Source: WHSW01 sp963846565 (lineage in GTDB: Bacteria > Actinomycetota > Thermoleophilia > Solirubrobacterales > 70-9). From it: a stretch of DNA of 64,000 bases. This document shows positions 41,754-50,621 of this stretch, piece by piece. A model generated the notes under the pieces. The model searched no databases, was not told where the DNA came from, and saw only the letters and a list, made by a program, of their open reading frames with translations. Both the position numbers and the translations under genes were made by a program. Position 1 is the first letter of the stretch. The number at the start of each line of letters is the position of its first letter. The stretch covers positions 124,001 through 188,000 of the forward strand of contig CAWJWL010000003.1 in assembly GCA_963846565.1 (NCBI GenBank), read 5' to 3'.

Positions 41754-42035
41754 TCAGTTTGCGAGGAACCTGAGCGAAAACGCGCTCGTCGCCGGGTCCA
41801 GCGACGAAACCGCGATCTTCGTGACCGCGCTCTCGACCCGCCTGAGCCTCGTCACGGACGACAAGTCGGCGAGGAGGGTGCCATCGATCGCCGGTTTGCG
41901 CATCCGGATCAGATCGAAGTCCGCAACCGGGTTCGGCGTGCCGTTGAGCGGCAGCGGAAAAGCCCCGAAGAGCAGCGTGTCGTCGACCCGGGGCGCCCCG
42001 GTGACCTGAATTCGACCCCTCCGGCGGTCAGCGCG
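41754..42035 (-). pseudogene. Gene remnant, C-terminal part of an unidentified protein
   Basis: A minus-strand frame with coding-like codons but no start: DDTLLFGAFPLPLNGTPNPV, then ADFDLIRMRKPAIDGTLLAD, LSSVTRLRRVESAVTKIAV and a final LRFLAN-stop. It looks like the beta-rich end of a larger protein whose front has been lost. I do not recognise the family. Confidence 0.35.
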
Positions 42036-42040
42036 GGGTG

Positions 42041-42181
42041 CTACTCAAACTCCTCATCGACCATCGCGACTACCGCCTCGGCGTCGCGCCTCGACCACGC
42101 ATCGAGGAGCCTTCGCGTCGCGTCGAAGTAGGCATCGGACACTTCCAGCGCAGTATCCCGCGGAATGTCGTGCTTTTCCAT
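42041..42181 (-). pseudogene. Truncated NTF2/SnoaL-like protein
   Basis: 46 residues, starting MEKHDIPRDTALEVSDAYFD and ending RRDAEAVVAMVDEEFE-stop. The second half is the first helix-loop of an NTF2-like fold, in which Trp-His-Pro normally follows; here the codon after EFE is TAG and the frame then reads HPAL, so a TGG-to-TAG nonsense change is likely. Reading through, the frame soon loses similarity. It is divergent from an intact NTF2-like gene at 42269. Confidence 0.5.
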
Positions 42182-42268
42182 TGCCACCTGAACCGGTCGA
42201 TGCACCACCCCTCTCGTCCTGGGGAAGTACTGCGAAGGAGCCTGTTCGTGTGACGGATACTCCAGCGG

Positions 42269-42667
42269 GTGGCATCCGATCCTCGGCTGGACAACCGGCT
42301 CGTTCGCGAGTTCTTCGCGACCTTCGACAGCGACTCAGCCGGCTTCCGGCAAGTCCTGCACCCCCAGGTCGAGTGGTTTCCGGTCGAGGAGAACCGCAGC
42401 CCGACCCGGGGGATCGATGCCGCGATGCGCTACCGCGAGCAATGGCTCGAAACCTGGGACGACCACCGGTTCACCGTCGAGGAAGTCATCGAGGGCGATC
42501 GAGACGCGATCGCCCGGGTCCACATCAGCGGCACGGGCAAGGCGAGCGGCGCAGCGGTCGACCTTCGCTTCTACGCGCGGTTCAGGATCGAAGACGACAA
42601 GATCATTCGTATCTACGACCACGACGACCGCGAATCAGCACTCGCGGCGGCTGGATTCAACGAGTAG
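42269..42667 (+). CDS. NTF2/SnoaL-like protein
   Basis: 132 residues from a GTG start. Typical sequence LVREFFATFDSDSAGFRQVL, HPQVEWFPVEEN, RGIDAAMRYREQWLETW, FYARFRIEDDKIIRIYDHDD. NTF2-like domains bind small hydrophobic ligands or act as isomerases or hydrolases; no catalytic set stands out. It is a single gene. Confidence 0.8.
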   Translation: MASDPRLDNRLVREFFATFDSDSAGFRQVLHPQVEWFPVEENRSPTRGIDAAMRYREQWLETWDDHRFTVEEVIEGDRDAIARVHISGTGKASGAAVDLRFYARFRIEDDKIIRIYDHDDRESALAAAGFNE

Positions 42668-42808
42668 TGCCTTGGACGGAAGCGCCGATCCGCTGAGCAT
42701 GGAGGCAGGCTCCCGCGTGACGTTTGCGCTCGCGCCCGCCATGTGTGCGCAGACGCAGAGAAACATGGCCGGTTCCGGGCGCGAGCGTCGCCGCCTGCCA
42801 GGCGCCGG

Positions 42809-43483
42809 TCAGTCCATCTTCGCGAGTCCGATCTCGACGTTCGTGAACACGATGTCGGACTCGGTCTCGTTACAGCGCAGATCGATCGTCGCGTTCGGGG
42901 CGCCGAGTTGGCCCGCTTCAATCAAAGCGGCGGAGTTCGGGTGGGTCGAATCCGTCGTGTTGTTGAGCTCACCGACGCGTCGCGTCGTAAGCGGCAGCGA
43001 CGCACCCCGCACTCGAAGCTCGCAGGTCCCCGCACCCCCGCCGGCGTTCGTGTACCAGCTCATGGCCGTGGCCAGCAGGAAGTTTGCCTCGGAGGGCACG
43101 AGCGGGCCCACGTTGATGCTGCCGCAGGTGATGAACGCTTGCGAGACGGGATCGCAGAGCGCGTGCTGCGCGCTGCCGAACCCGGGCTCGTCGAATGTCG
43201 ACTCGTCGACGTCGTCGCTGGTCAACGAGTCATCCTCGATCTCGACCCCGGTAAGCGAGCCGTTCTGGACGTCGGCCGCGGCGAGCCCACCGCCGGCCAG
43301 ATCGTCGTTCCTGACGTCGGTGCTGCGAATCTCGTTGTTGCGCACGTCGACCGAGCGAAGAGAGTTGTCTATGACCTCCTCGCTGCCAACCGTCGCCGCG
43401 GCGAACGCGGTGCCCGGGAGGGCGACGAACAGCGCCAGGTAGGCGAGCGCGTTGCGTCGGATGTGGGTTGAGATGGTCGTCAT
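42809..43483 (-). CDS. Secreted protein with ADV-type short repeats
   Basis: 224 residues from an ATG preceded by GAAGGAG. A signal peptide (RRNALAYLALFVALPGTAFAA) is followed by short repeats of the form x-S-x-D-V-x-N-x-x-(L/I) (VDVRNNEIRSTDVRNDDL, ADVQNGSL) over about residues 35-85, probably a small pentapeptide-like helix, then a beta-rich C-terminal domain with cysteines. This architecture is frequent in Solirubrobacter-like genomes. Function unknown; surface protein likely. Confidence 0.78.
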   Translation of the reverse strand: MTTISTHIRRNALAYLALFVALPGTAFAAATVGSEEVIDNSLRSVDVRNNEIRSTDVRNDDLAGGGLAAADVQNGSLTGVEIEDDSLTSDDVDESTFDEPGFGSAQHALCDPVSQAFITCGSINVGPLVPSEANFLLATAMSWYTNAGGGAGTCELRVRGASLPLTTRRVGELNNTTDSTHPNSAALIEAGQLGAPNATIDLRCNETESDIVFTNVEIGLAKMD

Positions 43484-43765
43484 TTCGTCTCCTTCAGATG
43501 TCGGGTCGTAGTTGCTCGTCCCTCGTCGCTCGGCGGTCACGGAATCTCGATCTCGCCGACCGGGACGATCCGATTTGCTCATGGTCCGAGCGTCGCCGAG
43601 TGCGCGCCGCTTCGCACCGTGGACCTCCCCCCTGACATTTGGGCCGCCTACCGTGAGGCGAAGTCCGGGGATCGGAATCAGGCGCACGTCAGCGCTCCGC
43701 ATGAGCACCTTGCGATGCGGGAACGGCCACAGTCGGCCGAAGAAGCGGCGCGGCCGCCGCCGCTG

Positions 43766-46594
43766 TTAGGAGAGCGAAGCCTCGAGCTCGGTTCGGCTCG
43801 AGATCTCAAGCTTCTGGTAGGCGTGCGTGAGGTGGACCTCGATCGTCCGCATGGTGACGAAGAGGTCCTGAGCGATCTCGCGGTTGGTCATCCCCCGCGC
43901 CGCCATCCGCGCCACGCGCAGTTCACTCGGGGTGAGCGCGTCGACGCCGGTCCGCATGATCCGTCGCGGCCGTGAGCCGGCCGCCCGAAGCTCCTCGCGC
44001 GCGCGCTCGACCAAAGCCGCGGCGCCGCAGCCGTGCGCGAGCTCCATCCCGCTCGCCAGTGGCTCCCGGGCCTCGGCTCGGCGCCCTCCACGCCGGATGG
44101 CGGCACCGAGCTCCACGAGCGAGCGTGCATACTCGAGCCGAGCCCGCGTCGGCGCGAGCACCTCGACGCTCTCGCCGAGCAGCGCGAGCGCTTGCTCACC
44201 CTCCTCGACGAGGCCTGAAGTTCGCAGCGAGATCCCGATCGCCCGCGGCGCCCCCCAGCGTCGTGCTCGGTCGAGCTCGTCGGCGGCGAGCCCTTGCGCC
44301 CGTGACATCTCGCCCTGCGCGCGACAGGCCATGGCGAGTCCGGAGCGGTACGGGAAGATCGCCGGGTTCCAGGGGCGCCACGCCGTTTCGCGCCGGGCGA
44401 GCTCCTCGAAGTCCTCGGCAGCCCGCTCATGATCGCCTCGGGCGAGACGCAACCATCCACGGCTGTGAAGGACGAAGTTGAGCATGAACGCCTCCGGGAT
44501 CGGTCCGTCCAGCCCCGATTCCGATAGCGACTCATCGGCGTGGTCGAGCTCACCCAGCTCGACCAGCGCATCGATCAGAGGAGCGCGGGCCATCAGCGCG
44601 ACGACGTAGCCGGCCTCGGCCCCGGCCACGATCGCATCGCGGGCGTTGGTCTCCGCGCCGCGTACGTCGCCGGTCCGCAGCCGCAAGAGCGACCGCATGC
44701 AGGAGTGGCGCGCGAAGCCGATCACCGATCTGCGAGCCCGCACGTCACTGAGCGCGATATCCGAGACCCGCTCGGAGAGCTCGAAGTGGTCCGCCGTGAA
44801 TGGACAGAACATCGCGTTGATGACGAGTCCCGACTCGCCACCCTGGTCGGCAAGGAGCCCCTGGTCCCAGGCCAAGCGCACCAGCTCGACGGTGCGGGCG
44901 GCGTCCTCGCCGCGGAGCATCAGCTCGAACGCCACGCCCGCCATCAAGGCGCGCTGGCCCCTGGTCCGCCCATCCATCTCCGGCTCGATCGCGGCCATCC
45001 TTCGCGCCACGAGCGGATATGTCGACGACTGCATGCTCGCGGCTGTGAGCAACTCGCCCTCTAGACCGAGCGCGAGATCACGGTCGGCTCCAGCCGCCTC
45101 CTCGACCGCACGCTCGAGCATTTCGGTCGCCTCCTCATACCGCCCCGGAGCGACCAGTCCAACCGCGAGGTCGTGGTTTACGGCGGCGCGCTCCCGAGGT
45201 GAGTCGAGCAACGGCAGTGCCTGGCTCAGGTGCTCGATCGCCGACTCCGGCTGCGCGGCACGCACCTCCGCGGCTCCAAGCTCGCGGAGGAGGACGCCGG
45301 GGCCAGGGGCGGGCGCACCTTCTTCCAATGCCCGGCGCAGGTACTCGGCGGCCGTCTCCGGGGCTCCGCCGCCGCCGGCCTCGCGTGCAGCCGCACGGAG
45401 AATCTCGACGACCCACGGATCCTCCGCCGGTTCCGAAGCGAGCAGGTGCACCCCGACCCGCACGGCGCCGCGCCCATCGGCGTCCAGGAGCCGAGCCGCG
45501 CGCGCATGTGCCATCCCACGCTCAGCCGGGGCGATCTCGTCGCGCACGGCCGAGCGCACCAGCGGGTGAACGAACTCCAACGGCCGGCCCACGCGGAGCA
45601 CCTCCTGAGCCGCGAGCGCATCGGCCGCCGCACCGGCCTCCTCCGCGCTCAGGCCGGCGAGGCTGGCTGCGTGGCGGAGATCCGCATCGGTTCCCAGGAT
45701 CGAGACCGCGCGGGCGAGCGCGGTTGCCTCTTCGGAGAGTCGCCCCAGGCGCCGCACGACGATCCGCGAGACCGCCCGGCTCGCGAGCGCCGCAACGGAC
45801 CCGGGCTCGATCGTCTGTCCGGACGACCGCTCATCGGCGAGCGCGGCGGCGACCGTGGCGGTCAGGAAGGGATTTCCTCCGCTTGCCTCATGGCACGCTC
45901 GACAAAGCTCCGGACTCGCGGCCTCACCAAGCGAGGCACGCACGATCCTCGCCACCGAGTCCTCACCGAGTGGTGAGGGCTGAAGCCGGATGGCCCGTTC
46001 GTCCGCGCTCAACGAAGCGATCAGCTCCGCCCGATCGGGCTCGCTCACCGGTCGCGCCGCGCTGAGGACGATCACACCCATTCCCTCGGTTCGCCGGCCG
46101 AGGTAGGCGAGGAACCGTAGCGACGCCGAGTCGGACCAGTGGAGGTCGTCGACCAACAGCGCCACCGGTGCGCTCTCCGCGAGCCCGCTGCAGACCCAGT
46201 AGAGGCCGTGCAAGACCGCCAGCCCCGATTCATCACCCGGAGAATCCGCGGTTGCGTCGTGGGCGAGGAGTGGCCGTGCAAGCGCCCCCGCCCCGTCGAA
46301 CAGGGCAGCGCGTCGCTTTGGCTCGAGCGCCGCGACTCGGGCCTCGAACAGCTGCCTGACGATGCCGAAGGCAAAGCCCCGTTCGAGCTCCCCGCCACGT
46401 GCCGTGTAGACCTCGAACCCCCGCTCGAGAGCCAGTCTTGTCCCGGCCGCGAGCAGGCTCGTCTTCCCGATCCCGGCCGGCCCCTCGAGCGTCGCCACCA
46501 CTCCCCGTCCCTCGCGGGCCTCGTCCAGCAGGCGCCCCAGCTCCGCGAGCTCCCCCTCGCGCTCGAACAGCACTTCGACGCTCTCGGTTTGCAT
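43766..46594 (-). CDS. LAL-type (large ATP-binding LuxR) transcriptional regulator
   Basis: 942 residues. The N-terminal AAA domain has Walker A GPAGIGKTSLLAAG (about 40) and Walker B PVALLVDDLHWSD (about 145); TPR-like helices fill the middle (about 400-860), and the C-terminus is a LuxR helix-turn-helix (LTPSELRVARMAARGMTNREIAQDLFVTMRTIEVHLTHAYQKLEI). LAL proteins are positive regulators of sugar or antibiotic genes. It is divergent from the nitronate monooxygenase-like gene, its likely target. Confidence 0.92.
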   Translation of the reverse strand: MQTESVEVLFEREGELAELGRLLDEAREGRGVVATLEGPAGIGKTSLLAAGTRLALERGFEVYTARGGELERGFAFGIVRQLFEARVAALEPKRRAALFDGAGALARPLLAHDATADSPGDESGLAVLHGLYWVCSGLAESAPVALLVDDLHWSDSASLRFLAYLGRRTEGMGVIVLSAARPVSEPDRAELIASLSADERAIRLQPSPLGEDSVARIVRASLGEAASPELCRACHEASGGNPFLTATVAAALADERSSGQTIEPGSVAALASRAVSRIVVRRLGRLSEEATALARAVSILGTDADLRHAASLAGLSAEEAGAAADALAAQEVLRVGRPLEFVHPLVRSAVRDEIAPAERGMAHARAARLLDADGRGAVRVGVHLLASEPAEDPWVVEILRAAAREAGGGGAPETAAEYLRRALEEGAPAPGPGVLLRELGAAEVRAAQPESAIEHLSQALPLLDSPRERAAVNHDLAVGLVAPGRYEEATEMLERAVEEAAGADRDLALGLEGELLTAASMQSSTYPLVARRMAAIEPEMDGRTRGQRALMAGVAFELMLRGEDAARTVELVRLAWDQGLLADQGGESGLVINAMFCPFTADHFELSERVSDIALSDVRARRSVIGFARHSCMRSLLRLRTGDVRGAETNARDAIVAGAEAGYVVALMARAPLIDALVELGELDHADESLSESGLDGPIPEAFMLNFVLHSRGWLRLARGDHERAAEDFEELARRETAWRPWNPAIFPYRSGLAMACRAQGEMSRAQGLAADELDRARRWGAPRAIGISLRTSGLVEEGEQALALLGESVEVLAPTRARLEYARSLVELGAAIRRGGRRAEAREPLASGMELAHGCGAAALVERAREELRAAGSRPRRIMRTGVDALTPSELRVARMAARGMTNREIAQDLFVTMRTIEVHLTHAYQKLEISSRTELEASLS

Positions 46595-46759
46595 GGCACC
46601 CAGTTCCCCGACCGTTCCGTTGCCGGACGAACGGAGTTTATGACGCGCGCTTCGGGGGGTCGCGAAGAAAGACTTCGGTGGTCCTCACGATGCGAACTGG
46701 CGTCCACGAGGAGACGATCGCGGCCGACTCATGAACCCGATATGCGCGGAGGACCGACG

Positions 46760-47764
46760 ATGAACCAGGCCCCGATACGCGACCGCACGCACCACACCCC
46801 AACACCGTTCACCGAGCTCGTCGGCTGCCGCCTGCCGATTCAGAGCGCCCCGATGGCGGGCGTGGTACGGGACGCAGAGCTTCCCGCCGCCGTTGCCGCC
46901 GCGGGCGGGCACGGGATGCTCCCGGCGGCGTTCCTCTCCGCCGGCTACCTCGAGTCGGTGCTCGACGATCTCGGCTCGCGCACGTCGGCGTACGGCGTCA
47001 ACTTCGTCGGCATCCTGCTCGACCGCGGTTGCCTCGAGCTCGCGTCGGAGCGAGCGCCCCTGATTGACTTCTTCATCGCCGACCCCGACCCGGAGCTCGT
47101 CGAGACGATTCATGCCGGCGGCGCACTCTGCTCCTGGCAGGTCGCCTCGAGCGAGCAGGCGCGCGCGGCGTCCGCGGCCGGCTGCGACATGCTCGTCGTT
47201 CAGGGCGCCGAAGCAGGTGGCCATCCGCACGGCGAGCTCGGCCTGCTGCCGCTGCTGGACCAGGTCCTCGACGCGGTCGATGTTCCGGTCGTCGCCGCCG
47301 GCGGAATTGGCAGCGCCCGCGGCGTCGCGGCCGCATTCGCCGCTGGGGCGTCTGCTGTCCGTGCCGGGACCCGCTTCATCGCCGCGACCGAGAGCGCCGC
47401 ACACACCCGCTACAAGAACGCGCTCGTCGCCGCCGAGCCCGCCGACGCGATGCTCACCCGCGCCTTCTCGGTCGGCGATCCGGTCGAGACCACTCAGCGG
47501 GTCCTTCGCTCTGCACTGCTCGCGGCCGAGGCGTTCGACGGTGAGATCGCCGGCGAGGTCGTGATCAACGGTCAGCGGCTGCCGGTCCCCCGCTTCGGCT
47601 CGCTGCCGCCCACGGAGGGGTCGACGGGAGCTACGGAGGCGATGGCGCTGTACGCGGGCCAGTCGGTCGGCGGAGTCAAGGGCGTTCAACCTGCCGGAGA
47701 GATCGTCGCCGAGCTCGGGGCCGGGGTGCCGATCACGATGCGTGCCGAGAGCCGGGCCGCGTGA
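46760..47764 (+). CDS. Nitronate monooxygenase-like FMN protein
   Basis: 334 residues with a GGAGGA site. TIM-barrel FMN enzyme: LPIQSAPMAGVVRDAELPAAVAAAGG at the start, the FMN/substrate motif VVQGAEAGGHPHGE (about 155) with the catalytic His, PVVAAGGIGSARGVAAAFAAGA and VRAGTRFIAATES. It would oxidise nitronates or act as an enoyl reductase-like enzyme. It is divergent from a LAL regulator. Confidence 0.9.
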   Translation: MNQAPIRDRTHHTPTPFTELVGCRLPIQSAPMAGVVRDAELPAAVAAAGGHGMLPAAFLSAGYLESVLDDLGSRTSAYGVNFVGILLDRGCLELASERAPLIDFFIADPDPELVETIHAGGALCSWQVASSEQARAASAAGCDMLVVQGAEAGGHPHGELGLLPLLDQVLDAVDVPVVAAGGIGSARGVAAAFAAGASAVRAGTRFIAATESAAHTRYKNALVAAEPADAMLTRAFSVGDPVETTQRVLRSALLAAEAFDGEIAGEVVINGQRLPVPRFGSLPPTEGSTGATEAMALYAGQSVGGVKGVQPAGEIVAELGAGVPITMRAESRAA

Positions 47765-47815
47765 ACGAAACGCCGCTGAAGGGGTCGGGCGGTGCTCTGA
47801 GGACGAGTGAGCGAT

Positions 47816-47844
47816 TTGCATTCCCGGAGTCGCTGTGGTATTTA
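47816..47844 (+). promoter_or_regulatory. Promoter of the arsR-SRPBCC operon
   Basis: TTGCAT (47816-47821), 17-bp spacer, TATTTA (47839-47844): 4 of 6 matches in each box to the housekeeping consensus, in a strikingly AT-rich patch of a GC-rich genome. The predicted start is about 23 bp upstream of the arsR ATG. Confidence 0.65.
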
Positions 47845-47863
47845 ATGGATTCATTAATTAACC
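47837..47863. promoter_or_regulatory. ArsR-family operator
   Basis: TTAATG-GATT-CATTAA is a perfect 6-bp palindrome (47842-47857) that extends imperfectly to GGT...ACC. It overlaps the -10 box, so binding of the encoded ArsR dimer would block RNA polymerase: simple autorepression. Confidence 0.7.
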
Positions 47864-47873
47864 GACTTGTGAG

Positions 47874-48206
47874 ATGCCGCCCGACCAGCTCAACCTCATC
47901 TTCGCCGCGCTCGCCGATCCGACGCGCCGCTCGATCCTGACTCGCCTCGCCGAGGGAGAGGCGACCGTCAACGAACTCGCGCAGCCGTTCACGGTGAGCG
48001 CGCCTGCGATTACCCGCCACCTCAAGGTGCTCGAGCGCGCAGGCTTGATCGCCCGCAGCAGGAGGGCGCAGTGGCGCCCCAGCCGACTGCAGGCCGAACC
48101 ACTCGACGAGGCGGTCGAGTGGATGCAATCGCGCAAGCGGACTTGGGAGGGCCGGATGGACCGACTCGACGAGCACTTGCGCCTAAAAGGAGGAAAAGAT
48201 GACTGA
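47874..48206 (+). CDS. ArsR-family winged-helix repressor
   Basis: 110 residues. LIFAALADPTRRSILTRLAEGEATVNELAQPFTVSAPAITRHLKVLERAGLI is the classical ArsR DNA-binding region. No CxC or other metal site is present, as in the ArsR proteins paired with SRPBCC partners. It overlaps the next gene by 8 bp and faces a clear operator. Confidence 0.93.
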   Translation: MPPDQLNLIFAALADPTRRSILTRLAEGEATVNELAQPFTVSAPAITRHLKVLERAGLIARSRRAQWRPSRLQAEPLDEAVEWMQSRKRTWEGRMDRLDEHLRLKGGKDD

Positions 48207-48657
48207 CCCGACCCCCGTGGACACTGATCAGCAGGTCCTGATCACTCGCATCTTCGATGCGCCGCGCAGTCAGGTGTTCAAGGCGTGGACAGAGCCTGAC
48301 GAGGTTGCGGCGTGGTACGGCCCCGCGCACATGGAGGCGCCGCGCGAGCGGATCCACATCGACCTCCGCGTGGGCGGTCGCTGGGAGCTGACGATGGTCC
48401 AGCGAGACGGCGAGGGTGAGTTCTCGATCGGCTACGAAATTCTCGAGCTGGTTGAGCCGGAGCTGATTGTCCTGCGCTCGGACCCGATGCCACAGATGGG
48501 GATGCATGAGCCCACGCTCACCCGCGTTGAGCTCCATGACCACGGCGCGAAGACGCGGATGACGCTCGCCGACGGCCCCTACCCGTCGGGCGCCGGTCAC
48601 GCCGAGGCCGGCTGGAGCGCTGCGTTCGACAAGCTCGCGGCGTTCGTGACCCCATAG
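48199..48657 (+). CDS. SRPBCC / AHSA1-like ligand-binding protein
   Basis: 152 residues: ITRIFDAPRSQVFKAWTEPDEVAAWYGP at the start, DLRVGGRWELTM, YEILELVEPELIV and a C-terminal helix GHAEAGWSAAFDKLAAFV. It is a single START-like domain, probably binding a hydrophobic ligand. It is co-translated with the ArsR repressor, so it is the regulated partner. Confidence 0.9.
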   Translation: MTDPTPVDTDQQVLITRIFDAPRSQVFKAWTEPDEVAAWYGPAHMEAPRERIHIDLRVGGRWELTMVQRDGEGEFSIGYEILELVEPELIVLRSDPMPQMGMHEPTLTRVELHDHGAKTRMTLADGPYPSGAGHAEAGWSAAFDKLAAFVTP

Positions 48658-48699
48658 GTCACCGGTCACCGACGACGAGCGGCGTGACAGGATCCAGCT

Positions 48700-49026
48700 G
48701 TGTCGTTCGACGAGGCACTCGCCGAGGAGATCCGGGGCCTGCTTTCCGATCGGGACGACGTCGCCGAGCGCCGAATGTTCGGAGGCCTCACCTTCATGGT
48801 GAACGGCCACATGTGCTGCGGCGTCAGATCCGAGGACTTGATGCTCCGCCTTGGTTCGGAGGGCGCGGCCGATGCGCTCGGCGAGCCGGACGCGCGTCCC
48901 ATGGACTTCACCGGGAGGCCGATGAAGTCGTTCGTTGCGGTGACCACGGACGGATTGACCGAGAGCCGACTCGAGTGGTGGGTGAGCCGCGCGGTTGCCT
49001 TCGCCTCGGCGTTGCCGGCGAAGTAG
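48700..49026 (+). CDS. TfoX N-terminal domain protein
   Basis: 108 residues from a GTG start. The pattern ERRMFGGLTFMVNGHMCCGV and DLMLRLGSEGAADAL, ending with ARPMDFTGRPMKSFVAV, is the TfoX_N domain. In proteobacteria TfoX activates competence; stand-alone domains like this are of unknown role. A link with the type IV pilus (DNA uptake) is possible but speculative. Confidence 0.85.
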   Translation: MSFDEALAEEIRGLLSDRDDVAERRMFGGLTFMVNGHMCCGVRSEDLMLRLGSEGAADALGEPDARPMDFTGRPMKSFVAVTTDGLTESRLEWWVSRAVAFASALPAK

Positions 49027-49200
49027 GCGCCTCCGAGACTGGGTTTGGCGCGCCGAATTCGAGGCGCGACCGCCGACCAGCGTCAGACCCGGCCTCCGAC
49101 GATGGCGGTCTCGGCTCTGGCGACGAGGCCGCGTCTGTCGTATCAGGGCGCGAACTGCGTGATCACGCCGAAGTAGAGGGGCAGCGGTAGGCTCGCCGGG

Positions 49201-49938
49201 ATGTTCGATCACGTCGGGATCGCCGTCGCGGACCTCGCTGCGTCGGAGCGCTTTTACCGCACCGTCCTCTCCGTGATCGGCGCCGAGCCGACTCATGCGG
49301 ACGCCGCGCTCGTCGAGTGGGAGGACTGGGACATCGGTCAGACGGACGGCGAGCATCCCGTCACCCGCGGCCTGCACGTCGGCTTCCGCGCGCCGTCTCG
49401 CGAGGCCGTGGACGCGTTCTGGCAGGCGGGAATCGACGCGGACTACCGCGACGACGGCGCGCCGGGCCCGCGTACGGTCTACGCGCCGGACTACTACGGC
49501 GGCTTCCTGCTCGACCCCGATGGCAACAGCGTGGAAGCGGTGCACAGGGAGCGCGAGTTCCCCGAGTCCGGCGGCTACGTCGACCACCTCTGGATCCGCG
49601 TACGCGACCCCGCCGCGTCGAAGCGCTTCTATACGACGATCGCGCCGCACGCCGGCCTGCGGATCAGCCTGGACGAGCCGGACCACGTCCATTTACTCGG
49701 CGAGGACTTCGGCTTCTCGCTGATCGCCGACGAGCGGCCACTCACGGAGCACGTCCACCTCGCGTTCGGGGCGCAGGACAATTCGACCGTGCGGGCGTTC
49801 CACGCTGCCGCGCTCGCCGCGCGCTACGAGGACCACGGCGGCCCCGGCGAGCGCACCGTCTACCACCCGGGCTACTACGGCGCGTTCGTGCTGGACCCCG
49901 ACGGGCACAACGTCGAGGTCGTCAACCACAACCGCTAG
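49201..49938 (+). CDS. Double VOC-domain (glyoxalase/dioxygenase superfamily) protein
   Basis: 245 residues with two VOC domains: residues 1-118 (FDHVGIAVADLAASERFYRTVL ... YYGGFLLDPDGNSVEAVHRE) and 125-245 (YVDHLWIRVRDPAASKRFYTTI ... YYGAFVLDPDGHNVEVVNHN). Each ends with the usual Glu metal ligand and starts with His. The fusion suggests a single-chain enzyme or resistance-type binding protein. The substrate is unknown. Confidence 0.88.
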   Translation: MFDHVGIAVADLAASERFYRTVLSVIGAEPTHADAALVEWEDWDIGQTDGEHPVTRGLHVGFRAPSREAVDAFWQAGIDADYRDDGAPGPRTVYAPDYYGGFLLDPDGNSVEAVHREREFPESGGYVDHLWIRVRDPAASKRFYTTIAPHAGLRISLDEPDHVHLLGEDFGFSLIADERPLTEHVHLAFGAQDNSTVRAFHAAALAARYEDHGGPGERTVYHPGYYGAFVLDPDGHNVEVVNHNR

Positions 49939-49952
49939 CCCCCCGACAAGAT

Positions 49953-50534
49953 CTACTCCGACAGCCCGGCGGCTTCGAGTGCCCTCCGGCGCTCGGTGAA
50001 TTGCTCAGTCCGTGTCGCCAACCCACGCCGAAGGGTGATCACCTGAAACAGCGGTTGGTCAACGGGAACTCCGCTCGTGCGACCGCGGCCCGTCTGGCGA
50101 CCGCACAGAAGCAGCCGGTCGCCGTAGTCGACGATCTCGCCGTAGTCGACCCGGAGATCGATCGCCTCGATCGCCGCCTCCCAGACCCGGAGATAATCCT
50201 GGTGGCCACGGTGGAGGCCACCGAGATCGGGGGGAACGAAGCCTTCGGCCGAGCTGACGTCGAAGCTCATCTCGACCTCCGGGTCGAAAGCAAGCAGGTG
50301 AACCTCGAAATCCCTCCGGTTTACCGCTGCGGCGGCTTGGCCCACCCACCAGGCGATCGCGGCACGGCGGAGTCGAGACGACGGCGGCAAGCGCGACCAG
50401 GCCGAGAGCAACGCGCGCCTGAGGGCCGGAAACCGGACGGCGACTCGGGCGGTCAAGGTCCGCCCGTTGGTTTCGCTCGGAACGGTGAGCGGCGTCCGGA
50501 CGCCGCGCACGCTCTCCACCTTCTCTCCCGACAC
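49953..50534 (-). CDS. NTF2/SnoaL-like protein with N-terminal extension
   Basis: 193 residues. Residues about 75-185 are NTF2-like (AVNRRDFEVHLLAFDPEVEM, GLHRGHQDYLRVWEAAIEAI, YGDRLLLCGRQTGRG, FQVITLRRGLATRTEQF). The first 70 residues are basic and may be disordered or reflect a wrong start. It lies between the flavoprotein and the VOC gene. Confidence 0.78.
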   Translation of the reverse strand: MSGEKVESVRGVRTPLTVPSETNGRTLTARVAVRFPALRRALLSAWSRLPPSSRLRRAAIAWWVGQAAAAVNRRDFEVHLLAFDPEVEMSFDVSSAEGFVPPDLGGLHRGHQDYLRVWEAAIEAIDLRVDYGEIVDYGDRLLLCGRQTGRGRTSGVPVDQPLFQVITLRRGLATRTEQFTERRRALEAAGLSE

Positions 50535-50621
50535 CGTCCGCGCAGTATCCCCGGAAGGGGGCTTGGATGAAACGTTGCGACGCCGGCCTGCTGCGCGTCG
50601 AGCGCCCGGGGATCGGAAGAC

